A stretch of DNA of 64,000 nt, taken from positions 3,410,001 through 3,474,000 of the forward strand of contig NZ_CP151275.1 of NCBI RefSeq assembly GCF_038235435.1. The letters run 5' to 3'. Within the stretch, counting starts at the first letter, position 1. Every line of letters begins with the position of its first letter. The notes below the pieces were generated by a model. The model worked only from the letters and a program-made list of their open reading frames with translations, did no database searches and was not told the DNA's origin. Below are positions 1 to 12,217 of this stretch, piece after piece. The DNA is from Niveibacterium sp. SC-1. Lineage in GTDB: Bacteria > Pseudomonadota > Gammaproteobacteria > Burkholderiales > Rhodocyclaceae. The position numbers and the translations under genes were made by a program.

Positions 1-342
<342 letters not shown>

Positions 343-548
343 ATCCAGGGCCAAACTCATCATCACTGACTTGTTGGCACTCAATATTTCTGCTACTTTG
401 CAAGCAAGCTTGCAAATTGCATCAACCGAGCACCCACACTTATCGGTTGTTCATGTTTTTAAAGAGCGTTCGGCTTTCGCCGTTCTGCATCCCGACCGCT
501 TCGCAGTGACTTCGTCTTGCGCTGCGTTTCGTTCAGCAGAGAAACGAG
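343..548 (-). promoter_or_regulatory. 16S rRNA leader with boxA antitermination signal
   Basis: Transcribed leader between promoter P2 and mature 16S. Reading the minus strand, a boxA-like CGCTCTTTAAAA lies at about 456-470. It is followed by the GATAAGTGTGGG segment common in proteobacterial rRNA leaders. In the family, boxA binds NusB/NusE to support antitermination. No protein gene is credible here. Confidence 0.75.
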
Positions 549-577
549 ATTTTGTCAGCTCGTTTCGTTTTCGTCAA
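549..577 (-). promoter_or_regulatory. rRNA promoter P2
   Basis: Minus-strand -35 TTGACG (572-577), 17-nt spacer, -10 CAAAAT (549-554), giving a start near 542 upstream of the boxA leader. Spacing is ideal and the -10 is moderate. Position relative to P1 fits the tandem P1/P2 arrangement of rRNA operons. Confidence 0.6.
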
Positions 578-715
578 GCGTCTGTTTCATTTTTTTGATT
601 TCGCGTTTCGCCAAACTCCGGCAACCACGCAAAACCCCGAAACAGCGTCGATCGAATTACTCCCAATCGACTCGCCTGCCGCCTCACCGCGATACCGCTG
701 CAGCGAAGAAGCGGA

Positions 716-744
716 ACTATAGACCCTGAAACATCAGGCGTCAA
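716..744 (-). promoter_or_regulatory. rRNA promoter P1
   Basis: Minus-strand -35 TTGACG (739-744), exactly 17 nt, then -10 TATAGT (716-721). This is the strongest sigma70-like promoter upstream of the 16S gene and lies about 167 bp upstream of P2. The AT-rich 580-600 stretch lies between the two promoters. Nothing else is recognisable between 578 and 715. Confidence 0.7.
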
Positions 745-815
745 GCCCACCCACAGAATTTTCTTGCTTCCCTGCCCCATTGCTGGGGATGACGACTTTG
801 CAAGCCCCGAAAGTC

Positions 816-844
816 AAAGCGCCCCGCTGACGCGGGGCGCTTTT
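816..844 (-). terminator. Terminator of the SRP RNA gene
   Basis: Nine-base perfect GC-rich stem (GCGCCCCGC / GCGGGGCGC at 819-827 and 832-840) with a 4-nt loop, flanked by A and T runs, so it can act on both strands. On the minus strand it lies just after the 4.5S RNA 3' end and separates it from the rRNA promoters. Confidence 0.8.
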
Positions 845-851
845 GTATTCG

Positions 852-948
852 GGTGGCGAGCCTGACCCTCGGCACTTACAGGAAGCGGTTATGGCTGCTT
901 CCTTCCGGACCTGACCAGATTCCCACGCTGCAATGCGAGGAGACCCGC
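852..948 (-). ncRNA. ffs: 4.5S RNA (signal recognition particle RNA)
   Basis: On the minus strand the segment at about 893-918 carries the invariant SRP domain IV core (GGTCAGGTCCGGAAGGAAGC), the hairpin bound by Ffh. The flanking ends, GGCGGGTCTCC at the 5' side and GGCTCGCC at the 3' side, can pair to close the long stem. Length near 97 nt fits the small bacterial SRP RNA. The RNA works with Ffh and FtsY in co-translational targeting of membrane proteins. Exact ends are estimated from the terminal stem. Confidence 0.9.
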
Positions 949-956
949 CGACGCAA

Positions 957-985
957 ACTATACCACGTCGCAGCCACCGGTCAGG
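957..985 (-). promoter_or_regulatory. Promoter of the 4.5S RNA gene
   Basis: Minus-strand -10 TATAGT at 957-962, about 8 nt before the RNA 5' end, with a weak -35 (CCTGAC near 980-985). It overlaps the 3' end of rlmB, so the RNA gene probably has its own promoter besides read-through. Confidence 0.5.
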
Positions 986-1724
986 CTGCCGCGCCGCGCT
1001 GCCTCCTGGCTTCGAAGAGGCAAACACCAGACGCAACTGAAACGTTGAGACTCTCGACACTTCCGTACATGGGGATGCGGGCCAGTTCGTCACAGGTTTC
1101 GCGTGTCAGCCGCCGCAGGCCATCCCCTTCAGCGCCGAGCACCCAGGCTATCGGCCCCCGCTGATCGATGCCGTAGAGATCCTTGTCCGTTTCGCCGGCA
1201 GCACCCACGCACCAGACCCCCGATTCCTGCAGCTCCCTCAAGGAGCGCGCGAGGTTCGTGACTGTTATGTAGGGCACCGTGTCGGCCGCCCCGCTCGCCA
1301 CTTTCATGGCGGTCGCGTTCAGGCCGACAGCCTTGTCCTTGGGTGCGATGACCGCATGGGCACCGGCACCATCGGCGACACGCAGACAGGCGCCAAGGTT
1401 ATGGGGGTCCGTAATGCCGTCCAGCACCAACAGCAGCAAGGGCTCGGTCGCGGTCTCAACGACGTCCATCAGCTTGAGCACGCGCATGCGCGCGTCGACT
1501 CGGGCGACGACCCCTTGGTGGCGATGTGTCCCGGCCATGCCATCGAGGCGAACGGAGTCGACCGGGATAACTCGCACGCTGGCTGTCTCTGCTCTGGCGA
1601 TAAGGTCTTTGGCGCGTGCGTCCGCGCGCTGGCTCGCGACGAAGATTTCAAAGATCGCCTCGGGGTCGGTCCTCAGCTTGGCCGCGACCGCATGGAAGCC
1701 ATGAACGTAACGGGACTCAGCCAT
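981..1724 (-). CDS. rlmB: 23S rRNA (guanosine(2251)-2'-O)-methyltransferase RlmB
   Basis: A 247-aa SpoU/TrmH-family (SPOUT) methyltransferase that 2'-O-methylates G2251 in the peptidyl-transferase P-loop of 23S rRNA with S-adenosylmethionine. The N-terminal substrate-binding domain (YVHGFHAV start) is followed by the knotted SPOUT domain with the family motifs: [15 protein letters not shown] near residue 110, [14 protein letters not shown] near 193 and [15 protein letters not shown] near 223. Length is normal. The start overlaps the rnr stop by 8 bp, implying coupled translation with the upstream exoribonuclease gene. The rnr-rlmB pair is conserved in proteobacteria. Confidence 0.95.
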   Translation of the reverse strand: MAESRYVHGFHAVAAKLRTDPEAIFEIFVASQRADARAKDLIARAETASVRVIPVDSVRLDGMAGTHRHQGVVARVDARMRVLKLMDVVETATEPLLLLVLDGITDPHNLGACLRVADGAGAHAVIAPKDKAVGLNATAMKVASGAADTVPYITVTNLARSLRELQESGVWCVGAAGETDKDLYGIDQRGPIAWVLGAEGDGLRRLTRETCDELARIPMYGSVESLNVSVASGVCLFEARRQRGAAA

Positions 1725-4308
1725 GACGACCTCCTTTTCGACGCGGCTTGGAACCGGCGGCCGTCGTCTTGGGCCGATCCGTCTGCGCCTGGGTCTTGGC
1801 GGTTTTCGCCTTCTTCGGCGCGCTCGCGACCTTGCGATCGGCCGGCCCGGAACTGACGGTCGCGCTCGTCGGGCCGCTTTTCCTGGTACGACGACGGCCC
1901 CCCGGAACTACGGCCGTGTCTTCGGATGCCACGACGCCCTGCAATTCGCGCCAGCTAGGGCCCTCATCCACAGGTTCGGCGTTTGCGCGACGCGCCTTGT
2001 CACTCGCCGTCTTGCCCGTCCGCTTCGTGGTGGCACTCTCGGCGGTCACCAGGCGGAAGTCGATTTTCCTGCTCTCGAGATCGACCCGGACGAGTTGCAC
2101 ACGCACTCGGTCCGCGAGACGGAAGCGTTGCCCGGACCGTTCACCGACAAGCGCATGCCGCGTTTCGTCGTAGTGGAAGTAGTCGGCGCCGAGTTCGGAG
2201 ATGTGCACAAGCCCCTCGATGAACACGTCATCGAGCGCAACGAAGATCCCGAACGGCACGACGGCGGACACGCTACCTTCGAACTCCTCGCCGACGCGGT
2301 CCTTCATGTAGAAACACTTCAGCCAGGCCTCGACGTCGCGCGTCGCCTCGTCAGCACGGCGTTCAGTCTGGGAGCAATGCAGGCCGATCGCGTCCAGATC
2401 AAGCGCGGCACTTTCCTTGCGGGTTCGACCCGCCTGCCGGGCAAGCGTGGCTTTGATCGCACGGTGCACCATGAGGTCCGGATAGCGCCTGATCGGTGAG
2501 GTGAAATGCGTGTAAGCCTCATAGGCGAGACCGAAGTGCCCGACGTTGTCGGGGCTATACATGGCCTGGCGCAAGGAGCGCAGCATCACGGTCTGTAGCA
2601 GCTGATGGTCGGGCCGACCCTTGATGCGCTCGATCAGGCGTGCGTAGTCAGAAGCCCGGGGGTCATCTCCGCCGCCAAGGTCCATCCCGAATTCGGCCAG
2701 GAAGGTGCGCAGCCGCTCCAGTTTTTCCGGGCTCGGGCCTTGGTGAATCCGGTACAGCGCGGGCTGTTCGTTAAACTCAAGGAACTCAGACGCGCACACG
2801 TTGGCGGCGAGCATGCATTCCTCGATCAGCCGGTGCGCATCATTCCGGTGTTCGGGCACGATCTTCTCGATTTTGCCCTGCTCGTTGAAGACCATGCGGG
2901 TCTCGCTGCTCTCGAAGTCGATCGCGCCCCGTCGCGCACGCGCCTTCAGCAGCACCCGGAAGATCTCGTCGAGCACTTCCAGCTGGGGAAGCAGCGGCGC
3001 GAGCTCGGCGCGCATCGCTTCGTCCTTCTCGTAGAGCGCAGCGGCCACCTTGTTGTAGGTCAGGCGCGCCTTCGAGTGCATCACTGAGGGATAGAACTTG
3101 TAGCGCTGGATCTTCCCCGCCGCGGAGATGGCCATGTCGCAAACCATGCAGAGCCGATCCACATGCGGGTTCAGCGAGCACAGGCCGTTGGAGAGTTTCT
3201 CCGGGAGCATGGGGATGACGCGGCGCGGGAAATACACCGAATTGCCGCGGTCATACGCGTCCTTGTCCAGCGCGCCTCCCTCGGTCACGTAGTGGCTGAC
3301 GTCCGCGATTGCGACGATCAGTCGATAGCCCGACCCATTGCGCTCCGCGAAAACAGCGTCGTCGAAGTCCCGAGCGGTCTCGCCGTCGATGGTGATCAGC
3401 GCAATTTCGCGCAGATCCGCGCGCCCCGCCCGATCTTTCTCGCGGACCTCATCCGGCAGGCGGCGAGTCTGTGCCAGCGCGGCGGGCGAAAACTCGAAAG
3501 GAAGATCGTGCTTGCGCAAGGCGATCTCGATCTCCATGCCCGGATCGGCATAGGTCCCCAAAGTTTCGACGATCTTGCCGATCGGCTGGCTGTGCTTGGA
3601 CGGCTGCTGCACAAGCTCGACCGACACGACCTGGCCGGCCTGAGGCAGCTTGGCCCTGCCTTCGCGTGCCAGCAGGATCTCCTGATTGATGCGGCGGTTC
3701 TCAGGCACGAGGTAATGCACGCCGTGCTCCACCACGATCTTGCCGACGATCCGGGTATTCGCACGCTCGAGCACCTCGACGATCTTTGCCTCGCGGCGCC
3801 CGCGCTGGTCCAGGCCACTGACGCGAGCCAGGACACGATCACCGTGCAAGACTTCTTTCATGTCCCGCGGCCCGATGAACAGGTCGTCCGCGCCGTCGTC
3901 CGGCTTGAGGAATCCGTAGCCGTCGGGATGCCCCTCGACACGGCCGCGAACAAGATCCGCGCGATCGGGAAGAATGTAGGCGCCACGACGGTTACGCATC
4001 AGTTGGCCATCGCGGACCATGGCGCCCAGGCGGCGCTCGAAGACTTCGCGTTCACCTTCGCGGATGTCCAACATGTCGACGAGTTCGTCGAGAGTCAGCG
4101 GCACGCCACGTTCGGTCAGTTGCTGCAGCACGTATTCGCGGCTCGGCAGCGGGTATTCGTATTTCTCGAGTTCGCGCTCAATAAACGGATCCGCCTTGCG
4201 GACCTTGGACAGACGCGGCGCCCGGCGCGGGGCCGGAGCAGTCTCGGTTGTGGATGCCAGGACTTTGGGGGAGGCGGAGCGAGGTTTTTTGTTCGATGTA
4301 GTTGACAA
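1717..4308 (-). CDS. rnr: Ribonuclease R
   Basis: An 863-aa 3'-to-5' exoribonuclease that degrades structured RNA and helps in rRNA and mRNA quality control. Order: N-terminal winged-helix region, cold-shock domains, RNB catalytic domain with the metal-binding [10 protein letters not shown] motif near residue 312, a C-terminal S1 domain ([20 protein letters not shown]), and a Lys/Arg/Ala-rich tail of about 100 residues typical of RNase R. The start is a TTG at 4306-4308 with AAGGA six bases upstream; no nearby ATG is in a better position. The start codon overlaps the -35 element of the divergent tRNA-Leu promoter. Followed by rlmB with an 8-bp overlap. Confidence 0.95.
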   Translation of the reverse strand: MSTTSNKKPRSASPKVLASTTETAPAPRRAPRLSKVRKADPFIERELEKYEYPLPSREYVLQQLTERGVPLTLDELVDMLDIREGEREVFERRLGAMVRDGQLMRNRRGAYILPDRADLVRGRVEGHPDGYGFLKPDDGADDLFIGPRDMKEVLHGDRVLARVSGLDQRGRREAKIVEVLERANTRIVGKIVVEHGVHYLVPENRRINQEILLAREGRAKLPQAGQVVSVELVQQPSKHSQPIGKIVETLGTYADPGMEIEIALRKHDLPFEFSPAALAQTRRLPDEVREKDRAGRADLREIALITIDGETARDFDDAVFAERNGSGYRLIVAIADVSHYVTEGGALDKDAYDRGNSVYFPRRVIPMLPEKLSNGLCSLNPHVDRLCMVCDMAISAAGKIQRYKFYPSVMHSKARLTYNKVAAALYEKDEAMRAELAPLLPQLEVLDEIFRVLLKARARRGAIDFESSETRMVFNEQGKIEKIVPEHRNDAHRLIEECMLAANVCASEFLEFNEQPALYRIHQGPSPEKLERLRTFLAEFGMDLGGGDDPRASDYARLIERIKGRPDHQLLQTVMLRSLRQAMYSPDNVGHFGLAYEAYTHFTSPIRRYPDLMVHRAIKATLARQAGRTRKESAALDLDAIGLHCSQTERRADEATRDVEAWLKCFYMKDRVGEEFEGSVSAVVPFGIFVALDDVFIEGLVHISELGADYFHYDETRHALVGERSGQRFRLADRVRVQLVRVDLESRKIDFRLVTAESATTKRTGKTASDKARRANAEPVDEGPSWRELQGVVASEDTAVVPGGRRRTRKSGPTSATVSSGPADRKVASAPKKAKTAKTQAQTDRPKTTAAGSKPRRKGGRHG

Positions 4309-4329
4309 CGCTTATCCTTGGTTTATACT
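4302..4329 (+). promoter_or_regulatory. Promoter of tRNA-Leu
   Basis: Consensus -35 TTGACA (4302-4307), 16-nt spacer, -10 TATACT (4324-4329), placed about 25 bp before the tRNA. The -35 hexamer overlaps the TTG start codon of rnr on the other strand, so the two transcription units share this sequence. Confidence 0.75.
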
Positions 4330-4354
4330 TCTCAGCTCACCGAAACGGTGAATT

Positions 4355-4439
4355 GCCCAGGTGGCGAAATTGGTAGACGCGCTAGTTTCAGGTACTAGTG
4401 CCGCAAGGTGTGGAGGTTCGAGTCCTCTCCTGGGCACCA
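4355..4439 (+). tRNA. tRNA-Leu (anticodon CAG)
   Basis: An 85-nt class II tRNA. The acceptor stem GCCCAGG pairs with CCTGGGC and is followed by encoded ACCA. The anticodon stem CTAGT/ACTAG encloses loop TTCAGGT, giving anticodon CAG. A long variable arm and the T-arm GGTTCGAGTCC are present. It decodes CUG, the dominant leucine codon in a genome this GC-rich. Confidence 0.97.
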
Positions 4440-4452
4440 AGAACGCACAGAG

Positions 4453-4480
4453 AAGCCCGCTCATTGAGCGGGCTTTTTTG
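4453..4480 (+). terminator. Terminator of tRNA-Leu
   Basis: AAGCCCGCTCA / TGAGCGGGCTT hairpin followed by six T residues, 14 bp after the tRNA CCA end. A textbook intrinsic terminator on the plus strand. Confidence 0.85.
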
Positions 4481-4535
4481 TTTTCTGGCGCAGCTTGTTG
4501 AATGGTCTTCGGCAACGGTTGGGCTTGTTGATGAA

Positions 4536-4560
4536 CGGGAGCCCTTTCACAGGGCTCCCG
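4536..4560 (-). terminator. Hairpin downstream of purA, probable end of the large operon
   Basis: Perfect 10-bp inverted repeat CGGGAGCCCT / AGGGCTCCCG with a 5-nt loop, 9 bp past the purA stop. The T-tract on the minus strand is poor, so termination may be partial or Rho-assisted. Confidence 0.55.
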
Positions 4561-4569
4561 CGACGGCAA

Positions 4570-7049
<2,480 letters not shown>

Positions 7050-7052
7050 GTA

Positions 7053-7238
7053 TCAGCGGAAAAGAATAAGCAGGACGAGCCCGATCAGGATCGAGGTCAG
7101 ACCGATGAAGCGGATCTGGCCTTCGGCAAGGCGGGCAATCTGCAAAAACAGGCGGCGCCAGACCGACGGCGCCACAAAGGGCAAGAGGCCTTCGAGCACC
7201 AACAACAGCGCGAAGGCCACCAGCAGCTTGTCGAGCAT
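7053..7238 (-). CDS. DUF2065 small inner-membrane protein
   Basis: A 61-aa protein with two predicted transmembrane segments (about residues 5-22 and 43-60) separated by a short loop with WRRLFLQIARL. Length and position between hflC and hisZ match the DUF2065 (YjeT-type) family that commonly follows hflKC. Function is unknown; association with HflKC complexes is only suggested by gene order. It starts 2 bp after the hflC stop. Confidence 0.85.
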   Translation of the reverse strand: MLDKLLVAFALLLVLEGLLPFVAPSVWRRLFLQIARLAEGQIRFIGLTSILIGLVLLILFR

Positions 7239-7240
7239 GA

Positions 7241-8128
7241 CTACTTGCCGTTGGCCTTGGCCCCGGCGCCCGCTCGGTAGTACTTGAAGAAATCCGAACT
7301 CGGGTCGACCACCAGCACGTCAGACCGGCTGCGGAAGCTCTGGCGATAGGCCTCAAGGCTGCGATAGAACGCGTAGAACTCGGGGCTGCGACCGAAGGCC
7401 TCGGCGTAGATCGCAGCCGCCTTCGCATCGCCTTCGCCCTTCACCCGTTGCGCGTCACGGTAAGCCTCGGCAACGATGATTTCACGCTGCCGATCAGCAT
7501 CGGCACGGATCTTCTCCGCTTCCGCCGAGCCCTGCGAACGCAGTTCGTTGGCTACGCGCTTGCGCTCGGCCTCCATCCGTCGATAGACGGACTCGCTCAC
7601 GTCGCTGGGGAGCTCGACGCGCTTCAAGCGCACATCCACGATGTTCACGCCGATCTTGCGTGCGTCCAGATCAGCCCGGCGACGCATCTCGGTCATGATG
7701 TTCTCGCGCTCACCCGAGACGACTTCGTGCACCGTGCGCTTACCGAATTCCTCGCGCAGACCTGCATTCACCGTCTGCTCGAGACGGGTGCGCGCGCGCG
7801 CTTCGTCCCCGCCCACCGAGATGTAGTAAAGCTTGGGATCAACGATGCGCCATTTGACGAACAGATCCACCAGCACGTTTTTCTTCTCGCTGGTGATGAA
7901 GCGTTCCGGCTCATCCGTCTCGAAGGTCAGGATGCGCTTGTCGAAATAGCGCACGTTCTGGACCAAGGGTGTTTTCCAATAGAGACCGGGATCGATCGCG
8001 ACCTTACGCACCTCCCCCAATTGGAAGACGATTGCGTACTGGCGCTGATCAACCGTGAAGAGCGCCATGGATACGATGGCAATGATGGCAAGCAACAGGC
8101 CCGCGAAGAGCGGCAGACGTTCGCGCAT
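7241..8128 (-). CDS. hflC: Protease modulator HflC
   Basis: A 295-aa SPFH/band-7 protein with one N-terminal membrane anchor (residues about 7-26) and a periplasmic SPFH domain (PGLYWKTPLVQNVRYFDKR). A long Ala/Glu/Arg-rich coiled-coil follows around 170-235. With HflK it forms the large periplasmic cage around FtsH and regulates its proteolysis of membrane substrates. The start ATG overlaps the hflK stop (TGATG), consistent with equimolar production. The C-terminal FYRSLEAYRQSF segment is a family signature. Confidence 0.95.
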   Translation of the reverse strand: MRERLPLFAGLLLAIIAIVSMALFTVDQRQYAIVFQLGEVRKVAIDPGLYWKTPLVQNVRYFDKRILTFETDEPERFITSEKKNVLVDLFVKWRIVDPKLYYISVGGDEARARTRLEQTVNAGLREEFGKRTVHEVVSGERENIMTEMRRRADLDARKIGVNIVDVRLKRVELPSDVSESVYRRMEAERKRVANELRSQGSAEAEKIRADADRQREIIVAEAYRDAQRVKGEGDAKAAAIYAEAFGRSPEFYAFYRSLEAYRQSFRSRSDVLVVDPSSDFFKYYRAGAGAKANGK

Positions 8129-9366
8129 CAGCGTTCTCCCCGGTCGCGCGAGCGCATCGCTTCGCGGTTGCGATAGTCCGGAGCCTGATCGGACGAGATC
8201 GGTGCGGGTGGCGTGTCAGGCGGCGGTGTAGGCCGCGCGGTCTGGTTCGCGCTGTCCGTGGATGTTGCCGCGGGCCCCGCTCCGGTCGCTTGCATCAGTT
8301 TGTCCAAAGGGAGGTAGAGAAGGTTGCCATTGCTGCGGGTATCCACCAGCACCTTGCTGGTGTTGGCGAAGATCTGCTGCATCGTGTCCAGGTACATCCG
8401 CTGGCGCGTCACCTCGGGCGCCTTGGCATATTCGGCATAGACACTGCTGAACCGCGAGGCGTCGCCCTCGGCCGTCGCGACCACCCTGCCCCGATAAGCG
8501 TTTGCTTCCTCCAACAGACGCGCCGCGGTACCGCGAGCCTTGGGGATCACGTCGTTGGCGTAAGCCTGGCCTTCGTTCTTCTGACGCTCTCTGTCCTGTC
8601 CTGCCTTCACCGCGTCGTCGAACGCCGACTGGACCTGCTCGGGCGGCTGCGCGTTCTGCATCGTGACCTTGGAAATCAGGATGCCCGCGTTGTAACGGTC
8701 GAGGATTTCCTGCATCAACTTGGCGGCATTTGCGGCGATCTGCTCACGGCCTTCGTACAGCACGAAGTCCATCTTGCTCTTGCCGACAATCTCGCGGATG
8801 GCCGACTCGGCGGCCTGCACGACGTTGTCATCAGGCCCGCGATTGTTGAACAGGAAGTCCTGCGGATCCTTCAGTACGTACTGAACGGCAAACTGCATGG
8901 TCACGATGTTTTCGTCATCGGTGAGCATCAGCGCCTCATTGAGCACTTTGTTTTTGTCGCTGTTGCGATAGCCAATCTCGACCGTGCGTACGCCCGAGAA
9001 GTCGACAATCTCGTGCGTCTCGACCGGATACGGCAAGCGCCACTGGAGGCCCGGCTCCGTCGTACGCAGGTATTTGCCGAATCGCAACACCACGCCGCGC
9101 TGGTTGGCGTCGACGATGTAGAAGCCGCTCGCCAGCCACAAGGCGAGGATGACCAGGACGATCAGTCCGATGCCACCGCCAAAGCGTGGCGGAGTAGAAG
9201 GCGCGCCGCCGTCGTTGCGGTCTCCGCCGCCCTTGCGGCCGAAGAGGCCGGACAGGCGTCGGCTGACGTCGCGCCATACCTCTTCGAGATCCGGCGGTCC
9301 TTGGTTCGGGTTGCGATCCCCGCCATTCTGATTGTTGTTACCCCAGCGCGGATCGTTCAGGGACAT
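8128..9366 (-). CDS. hflK: Protease modulator HflK
   Basis: A 412-aa partner of HflC. A Gly/Asn/Pro-rich N-terminal cytoplasmic tail (NDPRWGNNNQNGGDRNPNQG) precedes one transmembrane segment (about residues 71-90), the SPFH domain (GVVLRFGKYLRTTEPGLQW), and an Ala/Glu coiled coil. A Pro/Thr-rich tail is typical of HflK. The ATG at 9364-9366 (MSLNDPRWG) is preferred over an upstream in-frame start because family members begin with this segment. It overlaps hflC by one base and lies 47 bp after hflX. Confidence 0.95.
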   Translation of the reverse strand: MSLNDPRWGNNNQNGGDRNPNQGPPDLEEVWRDVSRRLSGLFGRKGGGDRNDGGAPSTPPRFGGGIGLIVLVILALWLASGFYIVDANQRGVVLRFGKYLRTTEPGLQWRLPYPVETHEIVDFSGVRTVEIGYRNSDKNKVLNEALMLTDDENIVTMQFAVQYVLKDPQDFLFNNRGPDDNVVQAAESAIREIVGKSKMDFVLYEGREQIAANAAKLMQEILDRYNAGILISKVTMQNAQPPEQVQSAFDDAVKAGQDRERQKNEGQAYANDVIPKARGTAARLLEEANAYRGRVVATAEGDASRFSSVYAEYAKAPEVTRQRMYLDTMQQIFANTSKVLVDTRSNGNLLYLPLDKLMQATGAGPAATSTDSANQTARPTPPPDTPPAPISSDQAPDYRNREAMRSRDRGER

Positions 9367-9413
9367 GAGGATTCCGGTGATGACCATAGGAGGACGAGAA
9401 CCGTCGTCGGTGA

Positions 9414-10523
9414 TCAGCCCGCAGTCGCGGGCGAGACCTCGCCAAGCAATATGTCGGCGAGTGCTTCGCGCAGCCCGTCAAGGCCGGCACCCGTGTGCGC
9501 GCTGACAAAGGCGCGGGCGATGTTACCACAGGCGTCCACCTCGACCCGCGGCTCGGCCGGGGTGAGGTCGATCTTGTTCATGACGATCATTTGCGGGACA
9601 TCGGCAGCGCCGATCTCGGCCAGCACCGCATTGACCACTTCGATCTGTGTCTCACGGTCGTCGCTAGCGGTATCGACCACGTGCAGAAGCAGATCCGCGC
9701 TCGCGGTCTCCTCCAGGGTCGCATGGAAGGCTGCAACCAGCGAGTGCGGGAGATCGCGGATGAAACCGACCGTATCGGAAAGCACTACGTGCCCCGGCCC
9801 CAAAAACACGCGGCGCGAGGTCGTATCGAGCGTCGCGAACAACTGGTCGGCCGCATAGGCCCCGGCCTTCGTCAGGGCATTGAACAGGGTCGACTTGCCA
9901 GCGTTGGTGTAGCCAACCAGGGAAACCGTGGGGACGTCGCGACGCTCGCGTGCGCGACGACGTGTCTTGCGCTGCTTCTCGAACTGCGCGAGGCGATCCT
10001 TGAGCTGCTTGACGCGGACGCCAAGCAGGCGGCGGTCGGTCTCGAGCTGCTTTTCACCGGGACCACGCAGGCCGATGCCGCCTTTTTGCCGCTCAAGGTG
10101 GGTCCAGCCGCGGACGAGGCGTGTGGAGAGATGCTGAAGCTGGGCCAGTTCGACCTGCAGCTTGCCCTCGTGGCTTTTGGCGCGCAGCGCGAAGATATCG
10201 AGGATCAGGCTGTTGCGATCCACGACGCGACATTCGAGTTGGCGCTCCAGATTCCGCTGCTGGCCGGGCGACAGGGCGTGATTAAAGAGGATCAGGTCGG
10301 CGCCAAGCTGCGCCTTGAGTGCGGCGATTTCCGCCACCTTGCCGCTACCGGCAAAGAGCTTGGGATCGGGCGCGCGACGCCTGGCCTGCACCACTTCGAG
10401 CACTTCGGCGCCGGCGCTACGTGCGAGCAGGACCACCTCGGAAAGGCGCTCAGCCTCACCGGGCTCGCCGAAATCCAGCTGTACAACGATGGCCCGGTTA
10501 CCGGACGCAGGCCTGTCAAACAT
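9414..10523 (-). CDS. hflX: Ribosome-associated GTPase HflX
   Basis: A 369-aa GTPase that splits stalled or heat-damaged 70S ribosomes. It contains the N-terminal HflX domain (DPKLFAGSGKVAEI, LSPGQQRNLE), a basic coiled-coil linker around 160-190 (GPGEKQLETDRR), and the G domain with G1 GYTNAGKST near 204, G3 DTVGFIRDLP and G4 NKID. Length is slightly short of E. coli HflX, with the C-terminal region reduced as in other betaproteobacteria. It sits 42 bp after hfq, the classic hfq-hflX-hflK-hflC order. Confidence 0.95.
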   Translation of the reverse strand: MFDRPASGNRAIVVQLDFGEPGEAERLSEVVLLARSAGAEVLEVVQARRRAPDPKLFAGSGKVAEIAALKAQLGADLILFNHALSPGQQRNLERQLECRVVDRNSLILDIFALRAKSHEGKLQVELAQLQHLSTRLVRGWTHLERQKGGIGLRGPGEKQLETDRRLLGVRVKQLKDRLAQFEKQRKTRRRARERRDVPTVSLVGYTNAGKSTLFNALTKAGAYAADQLFATLDTTSRRVFLGPGHVVLSDTVGFIRDLPHSLVAAFHATLEETASADLLLHVVDTASDDRETQIEVVNAVLAEIGAADVPQMIVMNKIDLTPAEPRVEVDACGNIARAFVSAHTGAGLDGLREALADILLGEVSPATAG

Positions 10524-10565
10524 GCAGCAAGCGGCCGCTCAGGCAGCCGCGCTCAAAGTTGACGC

Positions 10566-10808
10566 TCAATCCTGCTTGTCTCCCTGTTCCTGCTGGATCG
10601 TCACCGGACGGGCCGGCACGACGGTCGAGATCGCATGCTTGTAGACCATCTGGGTCACGGTGTTCTTCAAGAGCACCACGTACTGATCGAAGGACTCGAT
10701 CTGACCCTGAAGCTTGATGCCATTGACGAGGTAGATGGAAACGGGGACATGCTCACGCCGCAGCGTGTTAAGGAACGGGTCTTGTAGCAATTGCCCTTTG
10801 TTGCTCAT
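10566..10808 (-). CDS. hfq: RNA chaperone Hfq
   Basis: An 80-aa Sm-like protein forming the hexameric ring that pairs small RNAs with mRNAs. Sm1 motif ([21 protein letters not shown], residues about 28-48) and Sm2 motif ([12 protein letters not shown], about 56-67) are intact. The proximal-face QDPFLNTLR segment is present. The C-terminal tail is short (about 12 residues), as usual outside enterobacteria. It lies between der and hflX with short gaps. Confidence 0.98.
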   Translation of the reverse strand: MSNKGQLLQDPFLNTLRREHVPVSIYLVNGIKLQGQIESFDQYVVLLKNTVTQMVYKHAISTVVPARPVTIQQEQGDKQD

Positions 10809-10870
10809 TGGTTTGTCCTCTTGTGCGTATTTTCGGGGGTAGAGAGATCAGGGAAAACCCAGAGCGCGCC

Positions 10871-12196
10871 CTACATGGACTCCACGTACGGGTTGTGCGC
10901 TGTCTTGAATTGTATCCGCATTGGCGTGCCCTGGAGCTTGAATGCCTCCATGAAGCAACGTTCCAGATAGCGCTTATAGGCGTCGGGGATGTTCTCCAGC
11001 GCATTGCCGTGGATAACAACAATGGGCGGATTTGATCCCCCCTGGTGCGCATAACGCATCTTCGGCCGGAAGCTGCCATGGCGAGGAGGCGCCTGCTTGA
11101 TTACCGCTGCGGCCAGCACCCGCGTCAGCCGTGGGGTCGAAAGCTTGGACATCGCAGCTGCAAATGCGCTGTCGACCGAACGCATGAGAGCTCCGATGCC
11201 ATTGCCCTCCAGCGCCGAGATGTAGTGAAAACGCGCCCAGGACAGGAAATACAGTTTTCGGCTGATTTCCTGCTTGAGACGTTCTCGCCGGTAATCGTCA
11301 ACCGCATCCCATTTATTTACTGCGATCACCATCGCGCGGCCCGCCTCCATGGCGAAACCGGCAATGTGCGCGTCCTGCTCAGAGATGTCCTGGCTTGCAT
11401 CCAGCACCATTACGACGATGTTGGACTCTTCGATCGCCTGGAGCGTCTTGATGACCGAGAACTTCTCGATCGCCTCAAAGACCTTGCCCTTGCGCCGCAA
11501 GCCCGCCGTGTCGATCAGCGTGTACTGCTTGCCGTCGCGCTCGAAAGGGATCGCGATCGCGTCACGCGTCGTGCCAGGCATGTCGAACGCAATGACCCGC
11601 TCTTCGCCCAGCAAGGTATTGATCAGGGTGGATTTGCCGACGTTGGGGCGGCCGATGATCGCCACGCGCGGCGACCGCCCGCCCGCGTCTTCTGCCACGT
11701 CCTCCGGGAAGGGGGTCAGCGCAGCCTCCATGAGGCCCTTGACGCCATCTCCGTGCGAGGCCGACACGACCCAGGGCTCGCCAAAACCGAGCTCATGAAA
11801 CTCGGCGGAGATCACGTCGCGATTGGCGCCCTCAGCCTTGTTCACCACGAGGTGAACAGGACGCCCGGCGCGCCGGAGCTGATTGGCGATCTGCTTGTCC
11901 TGGGGGGTCAATCCGGCACGGCCGTCGACCAGGAACAGCAAGGCGTCCGCCTCGGCGATCGCTTGTTCGGCCTGGCGTGCCATCTCGGCCAGGATGCCGT
12001 CGGTCGCGGCCGGCTCAAGGCCACCGGTATCGACGATGAGATAGTCGCGCGGCCCCACTCGCCCGATGCCGTAGTGGCGGTCGCGGGTAAGGCCGGGCAT
12101 GTCGGCCACCAAGGCATCGCGTGAACGGGTCAGGCGATTGAACAGGGTGGACTTGCCCACATTGGGACGACCGACAAGTACGAGAGTAGGTTTCAC
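10871..12196 (-). CDS. der: Ribosome biogenesis GTPase Der (EngA)
   Basis: A 441-aa essential GTPase for 50S maturation with two tandem G domains. The first has G1 [12 protein letters not shown] at residues 8-19 and DTGG at about 56. The second has G1 [12 protein letters not shown] near 186, G3 [10 protein letters not shown] and NKWD. The C-terminal KH-like domain includes [13 protein letters not shown] and [19 protein letters not shown]. Length matches the family. It lies 21 bp after bamB and 62 bp before hfq. Confidence 0.97.
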   Translation of the reverse strand: MKPTLVLVGRPNVGKSTLFNRLTRSRDALVADMPGLTRDRHYGIGRVGPRDYLIVDTGGLEPAATDGILAEMARQAEQAIAEADALLFLVDGRAGLTPQDKQIANQLRRAGRPVHLVVNKAEGANRDVISAEFHELGFGEPWVVSASHGDGVKGLMEAALTPFPEDVAEDAGGRSPRVAIIGRPNVGKSTLINTLLGEERVIAFDMPGTTRDAIAIPFERDGKQYTLIDTAGLRRKGKVFEAIEKFSVIKTLQAIEESNIVVMVLDASQDISEQDAHIAGFAMEAGRAMVIAVNKWDAVDDYRRERLKQEISRKLYFLSWARFHYISALEGNGIGALMRSVDSAFAAAMSKLSTPRLTRVLAAAVIKQAPPRHGSFRPKMRYAHQGGSNPPIVVIHGNALENIPDAYKRYLERCFMEAFKLQGTPMRIQFKTAHNPYVESM

Positions 12197-12217
12197 GCGC
12201 TAACCGCCTTGCTCTGC

